DNA from: Scleromitrula shiraiana
Taxonomy: Eukaryota > Ascomycota > Leotiomycetes > Helotiales > Sclerotiniaceae
NCBI GenBank assembly: GCA_028455995.1
Contig: JABELC010000001.1
Span: 310,001-374,000 of the forward strand
DNA: 64,000 bases
Direction: 5' to 3'
Shown here: positions 55,499 through 64,000 of the stretch, piece by piece
How the letters are laid out: each line of letters begins with the position of its first letter
Position numbering within the stretch: position 1 is the stretch's first letter
Translations under genes and position numbers: made by a program
Notes under the pieces: model-generated
Database searches by the model: none
The model's input: the letters and a program-made list of their open reading frames with translations, nothing else
What the model was told of the DNA's origin: nothing

Positions 55499-56971
55499 GT
55501 GATGATACCAACGAATCGATTCGTTTTTAACCGTCAAAAGTATCAAGCAGGAGTCTTCATATTCTCAATGAAGAATAACACTCGTAAACACTCGCTCATC
55601 TAGTATTATTTCAGTACTAGTTTTGATTCTCTATTATTCAATTTTCCATTCGTTCGTTGGCTCGTAGATTTGGAATCTCATATATATATATAAAGAGGAA
55701 GAGAAAGCATAATAAGAAGAAAAAATTAAAAGATCATCTCTCCCCTCATCTCCACACCTTATGTTTCACAACATATCATACCATATACCAATACCAATAC
55801 CAATCCACCGCAAACCAACCAAATCCCATCCCTCCTCCCAATCCCAACTGCACAATCCATTCCATTCCATACCATACTATTAACATGCCCAAGGATATAC
55901 CACATAGCGGGGTCCCAAACGACCATCCATGTCCTTATTCTCCTTTCCTCTCCTCACAAAACCGTCCTCGTGATCCCCAATTCCGTCAGCAAAGCAGCCA
56001 ACAAACAGGGATGCCCAAATCAACGTCGCAATATAAGGCTTGGAAGATTCTTGGAACATTTCCATAGGAAGGCTACCTATATGTGCGGCTGGATTTGCTG
56101 ACTAGAATTTTATTCTTTTTCTCTCTCTTTGCTTCGCGCGCTCGCTGCTTTTTACTTGTTTGGGTGTGGATAAATCTTCACATATCACTTAGAATAAAAT
56201 GGGATAATGCTCTTCGTAATATACAAATGGTATCCATGTTTTATACATACATGTTCATGTATAATCATCCTTTCCCTTTTGCTTGCCTCGAGAGTTTCAA
56301 CACGATAGTATATGATAGGTAGTATAGCACGAGCACGAGCACAGTAAGCTAGCTAGCTGGATGAAAAAAAAACCATCTAGAATTCGATAAACGGAAGTAT
56401 AGACACACACATGCACACGCATGTATCCATCCATCCATCCATCCATCCATCCATGAATGCGCATCCACCCCAAAACAAACCCTGTAAATGCGGGGAGTAC
56501 TATATAGCCTACCATCCATCCATATCCATATCCATGTACAGCTGTATGCATGCACCACTTTGGCTTGATAATGCTATGCTTGTGCGACATAAGGTTTTCT
56601 TTAATGTCTTAGGTGAGAAGTCGTGGTAGTGGTTGTGTAGTAACAGTTGAGGTGGTAGTTCCAGTAAACAAGAGTGAACCCGTTCTTGCGGTGTATAATC
56701 TGGTATGGTATGTTAAGGTGGCAAGTATGCGGTGGAAATGATCTACGGTGTTCATGGATGTGAGAGAGTACATACTAGGAAATTGACACCAACTAGTGCT
56801 ACCATGTAAGTAAGACGACCAACAGTCCTCAATTCAAGCGCGGTAAGCTCGCACAAAAGGGGGACAGTAGAACAACCGCCTGAGCAAATCTTAATCAGTA
56901 AGCAATGGATTTTATGTATTCTTTCTTTCTTTCGTTTGTTTTTCCTATTTTTGCTAAAGAAATCTATCTCT
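55499..56971. other. Intergenic region with one possible small ORF
   Basis: 1.5 kb between two minus-strand genes (start of the hypothetical gene, stop of RRB1). It contains CCAATA/CCATA runs (about 55778-55876), a CCAT array (about 56427-56452) and a possible small plus-strand ORF listed separately. Confidence 0.5.
55885..56067 (+). CDS. Possible small protein, 60 aa
   Basis: A 60-residue frame beginning MPKDIPHSGVPNDHPCPYSP and ending YKAWKILGTFP. The composition (Pro/Ser/Gln, one Cys) is varied and not repeat-derived, and the ATG context AACATGCC is acceptable. No family or intron was found. It may be a small protein gene or a chance ORF. Confidence 0.28.
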   Translation: MPKDIPHSGVPNDHPCPYSPFLSSQNRPRDPQFRQQSSQQTGMPKSTSQYKAWKILGTFP

Positions 56972-58517
56972 CTAAACACTAATAGTTTTAAAGACATTAA
57001 AATTCTCCCCAGTTCCCACCAACGCCCCGGGAATCTGCGGATGCCAATGAGCCTCCTTAACCTTGGCCATATAATGAACAAAAAGCAACTGCGGGGGAAC
57101 ATCATTAACACCGCCAGTATCCTTACTCTCCTCATCGTCCAACTCAACCGCCAAATCCCACAACGTAAGTGTATCATCTCCAGCTGCAACAGCCACGATA
57201 CTGTCATCCGTAGGATGCCACTCCACACTGGTAATCTGCTCCTTATGGAAATTGAAGCTCGCAACCGGGGTTGGCTTGGTAGGTGCAGACGTGCTACTAG
57301 GTTTCCATTGTCGGAGATCCCACACAGCCCAGACACCGTCGTCGGCGCCAGAGGCCAGCAGATGAGAGGTTTGGTGTGACCAGGACATGACGTTTACGTC
57401 TGTGTTGCTTACTTGGACTGTGAGTGCTGCGCTGCGACTTTTGCTTCGTACGTCCCATACTTTGATTGTTCCGTCACTGGATGCGGATGCGAATACGTTC
57501 TTTTCTGAGGGACTCCATTGGAGTTCTTCGATACTTCCGGTGTGGCCTGTAAATGGACGTGAATCGACTGCCCATCCCTCACCAGCAGTGCGTGTTGTGA
57601 CATAAATTCTTCCATCATTGTCACCAGTTACCAACTTTCCAGTAGATATCAGAGGAGACCAATCGATAGCATATCCTTCAGATTTATGCATTTTAAGTGT
57701 AGAAAGGGGTTTGTTTTGTTGTGGGGTGATAATAGTACCCGGGGTATCAAAAGAAGATAAATGAGGAGTAACATCGTGAATTAGAACCTGACCTGCTTCA
57801 GTCATGGAAGCCGTCAAAGTAGTAGGAGGTCTTGAAGAATCAGAAGCTGGTGTTTGGTGTGCCCGTATTCTGTTTGTAGTAGAATTGAGGGGTATCGAGG
57901 CCGATTCGAGTATGGGATCCGAGTCTTCCTCCTCATCATCATCCGAGTTACTTTCTTCATCTTGCTCCCGCTCCATTCGACTTAATCCAGAAAATTTCAT
58001 AACCATCAATTGATTTTCCTTTTCTCGTTTGCTATCTGCTTGTGTTCCTGCCACAGCGTAAATCGTAGCAGGGTATGTTTTGCGATTATCACCTAAACCA
58101 TCCTTGATTATATCGAAAGAAAGACAAGGCCAAGGCGTACTCAAAGCATGAAGCATCTCATAAGTCGAAACATCCGGTGATAATGTCTGTCCAGGTTCTA
58201 ATTTGTGCCTCCCAACTATGAAAGTCTGCTGGTCTACATCCATTGCCTCTTGAGAACTGTTAGCATATATCCCAGAGATATTCTCACAACACAGATCAAT
58301 TATTCCAACACCCACCAGCTGATTCTTCTGCCTCCCTCTCCGCATCAGGTCTTCCATCAACTCCAGCCTCCAAAATCTCATCCTCACTCTCATACTCGTC
58401 CTCGAACTCATCCTCGAATTCACCCACCTCATCATCCAACTGCGGCTTTTCCGGTCTTCCCCCAGATTTCAAAGAAACCTCCAAATTCTCATCTTCTTCT
58501 GCTGGTCGTTTCGACAT
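56972..58517 (-). CDS. RRB1: WD40 ribosome assembly protein RRB1/GRWD1
   Basis: Rrb1 is the dedicated chaperone of ribosomal protein uL3 (Rpl3) during early 60S assembly in the nucleolus. The first exon starts at 58517 and encodes an acidic N-terminus (MSKRPAEEDENLEVSLKSGG, then EFEDEFEDEYESEDEILEAG). One intron near 58250-58315 precedes MDVDQQTFIVGRHKLEPGQT and the WD40 propeller. Characteristic blades include SEGYAIDWSPL, HTGSIEELQWSPSEKNVFAS, DGTIKVWDVRS, LASGADDGVWAVWDLRQW and EQITSVEWHPTDDSIVAVAA. It ends MAKVKEAHWHPQIPGALVGT. The exact splice is ambiguous: donor GTGGGT at 58315 with acceptor AAG before 58248, or donor GTGTTG with acceptor CAG before 58256. Both keep the frame. With the first option the protein is 492 residues. 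It shares its promoter with bS6m. Confidence 0.92.
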
Positions 58518-58742
58518 ATTTCCTATATGATCAACTCGTTGCGACCTTTTCTCCCAAAAAAATATTCAATTGGATTGTGGGGGTTTTCTTATCAATAATC
58601 GCAATCGCAAATCCATCTCAAAATAAATTTTCTTTAGCGTCATCGGTCTTTACAATTGCCGATATACGATTGTAGATTTCACGAATAACCTCGACTCGAC
58701 TTCAGGCGCATCAATTTCAAGAATCGAATGTAGCCCGCCAGA
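58518..58742. promoter_or_regulatory. Divergent promoter RRB1 / mitochondrial bS6m
   Basis: Only 225 bp separate the two start codons. There is no clear TATA box; a pair of CAATCGCAA-like sites lies near 58596-58612. Such a compact shared promoter would suit co-expression of two ribosome-related genes. Confidence 0.5.
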
Positions 58743-59232
58743 ATGTTGTACGAGCTCATTGCAATTGTAAGTTCTCCACTTGCTATATCGCCAGAAATTT
58801 CTACTAACAACCCTCACAGGTTCGACCGAACAACCTCGTAGAGGTCAAAGAGTACACCACCCTCCTCCCAATCCCCCACTACATCAGCTCCTTCAATGTC
58901 AAAAAACTAACTCAACACCCTCCCATAGTATTGCCCGCACAGCAGGCCTACTTATCCTCCGCTCCGGCGGTACCATTCGCGGGATCCGCAACTGGGGGAT
59001 TTTCAGTCTGCCCAAACGAACGCGAAAACATCAAGCACAATACTCAATGGGACATTACTTTGTGATGCGATATGACGCCTCGAGCAAGACACAGGATGAT
59101 GTACGAAGGACGTTAGGGCTGGATCCTCGGATGATCAAGTTTAGTTCGGTGAAGTTGGGTGATGGGACTTTGGACACTTTGAGCCAGGTTGGAGGGTCGA
59201 TTCCTTGGACGATGGCCGATGCGGAGAAATGA
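58743..59232 (+). CDS. MRP17: Mitochondrial small-subunit ribosomal protein bS6m (Mrp17-like)
   Basis: The mitochondrial homologue of bacterial ribosomal protein S6. Exons 58743-58766, 58820-58851 and 58929-59232 give 119 residues, phases consistent. The N-terminal strand MLYELIAIVRPNNLVEVKD spans the two tiny exons. The core IARTAGLLILRSGGTIRGIR leads to NWGIFSLPKRTRKHQAQYSM and then GHYFVMRYDASSKTQDDVRR. The order and motifs (LYE..AIVRP, GG.IR...NWG...LPK, GHYFVMRYD) are those of bS6m. Without both introns removed the frame is lost. It is divergent from RRB1. Confidence 0.93.
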
Positions 59233-59501
59233 TTGGGATGGAGATGAGGAGGAAAAGTCATCGTTGTATATTGTATGAATAGGCGTCACATGGGAAATGG
59301 TATCATGGATTCATCTCAGAGCATGTGTATTAAACCTGAAAGCATTGAAAAGATGGCATAAAATTGTTTATTTTTGACTCTCATGGGGTCTAAACGCCAA
59401 AGAGTTACCAGTAACGCCGTGACCGGGAATGATGCATCGCTGCTATGATATCAAGAAATAGTAGTCGTTAATGTGCAATTATATGTTTAGGATAGGTATC
59501 T
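59233..59501. other. Convergent 3' intergenic region
   Basis: 269 bp between the stops of bS6m and DCN1; no feature was recognised. Confidence 0.5.
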
Positions 59502-61169
59502 TCAGTCAGTCTCCATGGTTTCATCCCCCACTGGGTCACCTCTCTTCTTCTTTGCCCATGCCACAAAATCATCAATGACACTCGGCCAGGCCCCGTCCTC
59601 ATTCCAGAAGCTTAAACTCTCATCCTCCATTGCCTTTAGATGGAAGATATATGTTTGGTTCCACATATCTCTATTGACACTCTTGGTCCACTTTTCTTTC
59701 AGGAACTCTCCCCACAGCTGAAGCCAATCTGTCGAACTGGTTACCCATGCTCTTCCTGGTGGTGTGAACAACAATCCCCAATATACAAGGGCGTTATCGA
59801 GTGAAAGAGCCTTTTGTCCTTTGTCTCGGGCACAGAGAAACGTGTGCTTATATACTCTCTTGAATAATTCTTGATCGGTCGATAATGTTGCTATAGCGTT
59901 TGTGAGGTATGCCTTTTGTTTGGCTAAGGTGTCCAGACTTGATGTAAGTAAAATGTCAGCAGTTTCTTCCATATTGATATAGACAAGAAGTATTACCCAA
60001 GTTTCCTCCATCCCTCAATAAAATCATCCTTGGACATCTCCCCCAGGGCTGGAGCCTGAATAATCTCACTAGCTACCAAGACTTCCGCATTTTCCAAATT
60101 GACACCCAGATCCGAGCCGAAATATCTCATGGTACCTTCAACTCCTATTATATTAGGTTCGTCCGAGGGGCCTGAAGTAACACTAATTAGAACCAGAATG
60201 TAACCAGTAAAGGAATGATGAAGGGCGTTTACTTCGGTAACTCTCGAAAAGTTTTGTTAACGCTTCCTTTTCTTTTGCTCCCGGGACAGCGGCATTGGTT
60301 TGTTGGAAATAGCTGATTGTAAAAAAATGGTTAGTCGGTATAAAAGACTTTCGAGACTTGTTAGATGCCACAGCTGCCTGCCATTCGGCCGTTCCAAATT
60401 TCGGATTCGATTTAAGCGGAATGAAGATTATGGGGTTTTCCATATAATTCTCGGGCTCAACTTGTGGTGCCAGCGCCGGCAGAGTTAAGATTTTTGATTT
60501 GTAGGAAAGAGGCAGTAAATCGGCTTGCGGAATCGATCTTTGTAAACTCGAAACTTTAGGCTCGTAGATGTGTAGTCTCTTAGATGCTCTCCTTTCCAAA
60601 GCTTTTGCCCAAGGTTCTTCACCACCAGGAGCTGGAAAGCTAAAGGACGGAACCCTGAATTCAGTAGCAGCTGTCCCGGTCTCAGGTATTCCCTGGTTCG
60701 CAGATTCCCAACCGCCCAGTGTTCGATCATGGCGAAGAGTATTCAAAATAATCGTCCCCCGCTTATTGCCAGTACTTCCGTGAGCCACCGCAGATTCAGG
60801 GAACACGCCATGATATAATAGCCGGTATCTTCGTAAAGTCTTTTAAAAGAGTTCGCTCCTTTCGTATCTCGTCTTCGTCGATATGTTCCAGGGAAGGCAT
60901 ATTGATTAAAACAGTATTTGGCCTGTCGTTCTAATATCCAATTTGCACAAGAAAGAAAGTATTAAGCTTACCTATCAACGGCATGGTCCAACTTCCATGC
61001 AGAAGCTTTGAGGTACTGTCGAGGAAAGAACTGTTAGCTAGTTGTTCTTACTGCAGGGAAGCGACTGTGGAAGTACTGATTTACTCACTCTTGTAGCGTT
61101 TCGTTCCTGAACTCCAGTAATTTGCATGAACTGGGCCAGCACAGAACGTTGAGAAGTTGAAGGGGGCAT
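59502..61169 (-). CDS. DCN1: Defective in cullin neddylation protein 1
   Basis: Dcn1 is the scaffold-type co-E3 that promotes Nedd8 (Rub1) transfer to cullins. Exons 61169-61089, 61015-60972, 60312-60233, 60171-59997 and 59937-59502 give 271 residues, the usual length. The N-terminal UBA domain (MPPSTSQRSVLAQFMQITGV, then RYLKASAWKLDHAVD) runs over the first three exons. The PONY/cullin-binding domain follows (PNIIGVEGTMRYFGSDLGVN, LVASEIIQAPALGEMSKDDF, LDTLAKQKAYLTNAIATLST). It ends with the conserved SVNRDMWNQTYIFHL and FWNEDGAWPSVIDDFVAW. Intron 2 is unusually long (659 nt) and coding-like; see findings. Its shape separates exon 2 from the exon beginning YFQQTNAAVPGAKEKEAL, where the join completes AVDSYFQ exactly as in other Dcn1 proteins. 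Confidence 0.93.
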
Positions 61170-61916
61170 ATTGAAAAAGTCCTAATACAGTTGTGTTTGG
61201 GTTCGAAATAAAATCAGTGTAAGATAGTCTTGATGGCGGGGTTGGTGACATTAAAGAAGGTATTCGGTCCCGCAACGGCTGTCGCAATAAATAAAGTTGT
61301 AGATTGATAGATAAACTCGGACATTATCATAAAGATCTGCCTACAAGATTAACCTTAGTCATTCTAGGAAGCATTCTTAGTCATCCATAAATAGAACGAA
61401 GTGAATCACTCTGAAATCCAGTATAATTCTTTAAAATTTATAATTAAAAAAGCTCTTCATTTGTTGTAGATGGTATTGAAGCCATAAGTTGTTTGAAGCA
61501 CATTTAATAATACTATCAAATTACAATGTCAATAATAACGTTGTATATAAAGATAGCAGTTGCTAAAGATTGAAAGGAGATAATGAGTTAGCGCATCCCT
61601 TCCCCTCCATTCAACGGGTTTCCACTCGATATCTAACAGTACAGTTGACATTATAACGTTTCAAACAATAGTCACAATTGAGTGAATCAGTGAAAATGGT
61701 ATATCTAACTGCCATTATCATTATTGACCCAGATTGACGAGTCGAGTCCATAACCATCATGTTGCTTTTGCTCGCTTGCTCAAATAACACTAGGTATATG
61801 CAAAGCACAAGCACGATTAACTAACGCTCCAGAAAAACAAAGTTGACCCCCCAAACGAATGCTCCTATCATTGCCCCCACGTATACAATGAAAACCATCA
61901 TAACGCAATTTCTCCG
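61170..61916. other. Intergenic region
   Basis: 747 bp between DCN1 start and MVP1 stop, both minus strand. It holds the DCN1 promoter and MVP1 3' UTR; AT-rich with nothing else recognised. Confidence 0.5.
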
Positions 61917-64000
61917 TTAATCACCCATTGGCATACTTTCTAGCTCTTCTTGCAACTGTTTCCAATTATCTGCCTGAAGTTCGGAATATTTGACGCGTTC
62001 TTGTGCCCAGTCTTGGTTGAGTCGACTGATGTGATATTGTGTTGACTGGAAGAAGATGAGCTCATCTCTGATACACTCTTTGATGAATATTCCTCTTGCG
62101 TGTTGAGCTACAATCGACTCCTTGTCCTGTTGATTATTAATATATGGTATTTTGAATCTCATGTTGAGGAATATACCTTGATAATAGCCTCTGTCACCTT
62201 CTCCATCTCTCCAGGCTTGACCAAACCCTCCGGCTTTGCACGTATAGTTTGCAATTTGGCCTCATTATTCTCTATTCTGCGTTCCAAATATGGTATGTTG
62301 TCTTTGTCATATCGATCACGACGATCAAACATTTCTCTCATGCTGACAAGGGCGTCTCGCTGTCGCTTTAAGTCTTCCAAAACACCTTGGTTCCAGGCTT
62401 TTGCCTCATCTTCAAGTAGACTTTGGCCGTTAGAAAGGTGCTTTGCTGTAGCATGGAGACCTTCATTCAATAACGGAACATCGTTTGTATCGGTAGCATA
62501 GGCATCTTGAGATGCGTCGGTTAGTGATTGTAGTGAAAGCGCTATGCGCAATTGATCTGCAGCGAGTCCTTCATTTCGTTTAGAGAGGCGATCCACCAGA
62601 GTGCACATATTTATGTATATCTCAGCAGAGCGTTTTACACCTTGACGAGTTTGGGCGAAAAGGTCATTGAGTGTAGCTGGAAGAGAGTCTTCAAGTCCAG
62701 GAGGTAGCGGTCTTCCAACAAATTCTTCTTGAACGGATATAGTAGCTTGCTTTCGCCATACAGCAAGCTCCTGATGCTAATTAGCCTGAACTTAGCAAAA
62801 ATGCCATCTACATAAGAGAATTAGCCGCTCACCGTTGGAACAGTCAAGAACATTATAACTAGTTGCTCTTGGCTGAGAACAGGATGTCGGACAAGTGCAT
62901 TCGAAAAGCGAGCTAGGCCTCTCCGTCGCTTCTCGATAAATGAGTTGTCAGCTACAAGGTGGTTTCCATTCACTGTGATGTGTTGTTAGATTTGCATGCA
63001 ACCCAGAGTTATTAACATACCTGCAACTCTCTTGGGGGGCAGAAGAGGTAATTGCCTGAAAGGAAATCGTTTGTGCAGGCAATCCAATAACCAGACAAAA
63101 TCACTATATCTTCTTACAACCTTACTGTTTCTTCGGGTAGAAGAAACTTGATAGTTATGATGTTGGAACATGAACATCCCTTCCTTCTCGGGTAATAGTG
63201 TAATAACTATGTTTTCTTCCTGGCCGTTATTTACTTGACCACCTCCAAATGTTCGAGTTGGTGGGGTAGATTCTGGTCGTTCTCCCTCTCCACCATCCCC
63301 ACCAAAACCCCGACTTTCAGCTGCAGGAGTCACCGGATTGTTGAAGCTAGGGGTTGTGTCATAAGATCCCCAGCCTCCCATGGCTGGTTCGGTTGGAGCA
63401 CTCCTTGATTGTTGATGTCGAGTTCCATTCGAGCTACCTCCTGCCAACTGCGTTGTGAAATTACTTGTGGTTCTAACAGGTTCGCGGACTCCGTTACTCG
63501 TCGCTCCGTTCGATCGAGGACTTGCATGATTGTGACCTTTATGGAGATCGGGACTGCCCCACGGATCCGCTTCGGGAAATTCGAGGGTATCTTTTCGTAG
63601 CATCCGAGCTTTTGGAGGAGATTCGACCGCTGGCGCAGCTGGTGGTGTATTTGGTCGTTGAGTGGATTGTTCTGCTGATTCATCCACCACAGAGGTATCT
63701 GGTTTCGATGTTGATAATGTTGACAAACTTGGGAGTTTGGGCACTGGGAGATCTGCGCATTTATGTGATTAGCACAAGCGAAATGAGGTGACAACAATAA
63801 TAAAGCACTGACTTCTTCGTCTTTCGTCTACACCATCAAGAGTGATATCTTCTTTCTCTTGAGCTAGACCAATCAATGCCAATACCACATTGAATTCATT
63901 CCTTCCCAGATCTTGAAGTTGTCCATTAGGAGTGATAATTGTCATAATTCGGCTTTGCTCATCGGCTCCTAATTTGGCAGCACTTAGGACTTTTGCGACT
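61917..64000 (-). CDS. MVP1: Sorting nexin MVP1 (PX-BAR), 5' end missing
   Basis: Mvp1 is an endosomal sorting nexin that acts in retromer-independent and vacuolar protein sorting. The visible exons are 64000-63813, 63752-63021, 62972-62833, 62770-62177 and 62126-61917, phases consistent; the N-terminus lies beyond the right edge. The order is: an EH-like N-terminal piece (AKLGADEQSRIMTIITPNGQ, then FNVVLALIGLAQEKEDITLD); a long Pro/Ser/Gly linker; the PX domain with VITLLPEKEGMFMFQHHNYQ, the phosphoinositide-binding RRYSDFVWLLDCLHKRFPFR and the PPK block (LPLLPPKRVAVNG); and a C-terminal helical BAR region (for example KAWNQGVLEDLKRQRDALVS) ending ELESMPMGD. The order and the RRYSDF motif are those of Mvp1/SNX8. 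Only the first part is lost. Confidence 0.93.

Overview
This is a window of nuclear DNA from a filamentous ascomycete. The genes carry short GT-AG introns (mostly 45-130 nt), often with a CTAAC/CTGAC-like branch site. The gene set is typical of Pezizomycotina: SPN1, BRL1/BRR6, an SRPK kinase, an IMH1-type golgin, Lunapark, ISY1, PRP19, RRB1, mitochondrial bS6m, DCN1 and MVP1. Protein wording and the AT-rich intergenic DNA suggest Leotiomycetes (a Botrytis/Sclerotinia relative). That placement is inference, not something the sequence proves.

Layout. 0-7 kb: SPN1 (cut by the left edge) and BRL1/BRR6 are divergent, followed by an SRPK kinase and a small spliced gene just upstream of it. 7-10 kb: microsatellite-rich non-coding DNA. 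10-18.2 kb: golgin IMH1 and Lunapark LNP1 are divergent, then an unknown acidic protein. 18-28 kb: gene-poor DNA with three small or unknown genes and an AT-rich block (about 24.2-26.3 kb) full of palindromic TAC/TAG motifs, minisatellites and inverted repeats. 28-37.3 kb: an F-box-like/LRR protein, an unknown Ser/Pro-rich protein and a MARVEL-like membrane protein, separated by long intergenic regions. 40-43 kb: a 2EXR-type protein, ISY1 and a gene fragment. 43.4-46 kb: gene-poor DNA with a folded ~165-bp element near 44.4 kb. 46-50.7 kb: an MFS sugar transporter and a RING/SUMO-interacting-motif protein. 51.9-64 kb is compact: PRP19 and an OHCU decarboxylase are divergent, then an unknown conserved protein, RRB1 and bS6m (divergent), DCN1, and MVP1 (cut by the right edge).

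How the genes relate. Most are housekeeping genes in mixed order, with no operon-like or biosynthetic cluster. SRPK, ISY1 and PRP19 all act in pre-mRNA splicing, and ISY1 and PRP19 belong to the same NineTeen complex. IMH1, LNP1 and MVP1 act in Golgi, ER and endosome membrane organisation. RRB1 and bS6m share a 225-bp divergent promoter and both serve ribosome production (cytosolic and mitochondrial). Exon coordinates were set by hand from splice consensus and reading-phase continuity, and 5' ends are the least certain parts. I found no clear defence, CRISPR-like or other novel multi-gene system. The most unusual signals are structural: the TAC/TAG palindrome field, the hairpin element at 44.4 kb, a coding-like 659-nt intron in DCN1 and a spliced small gene directly upstream of SRPK.
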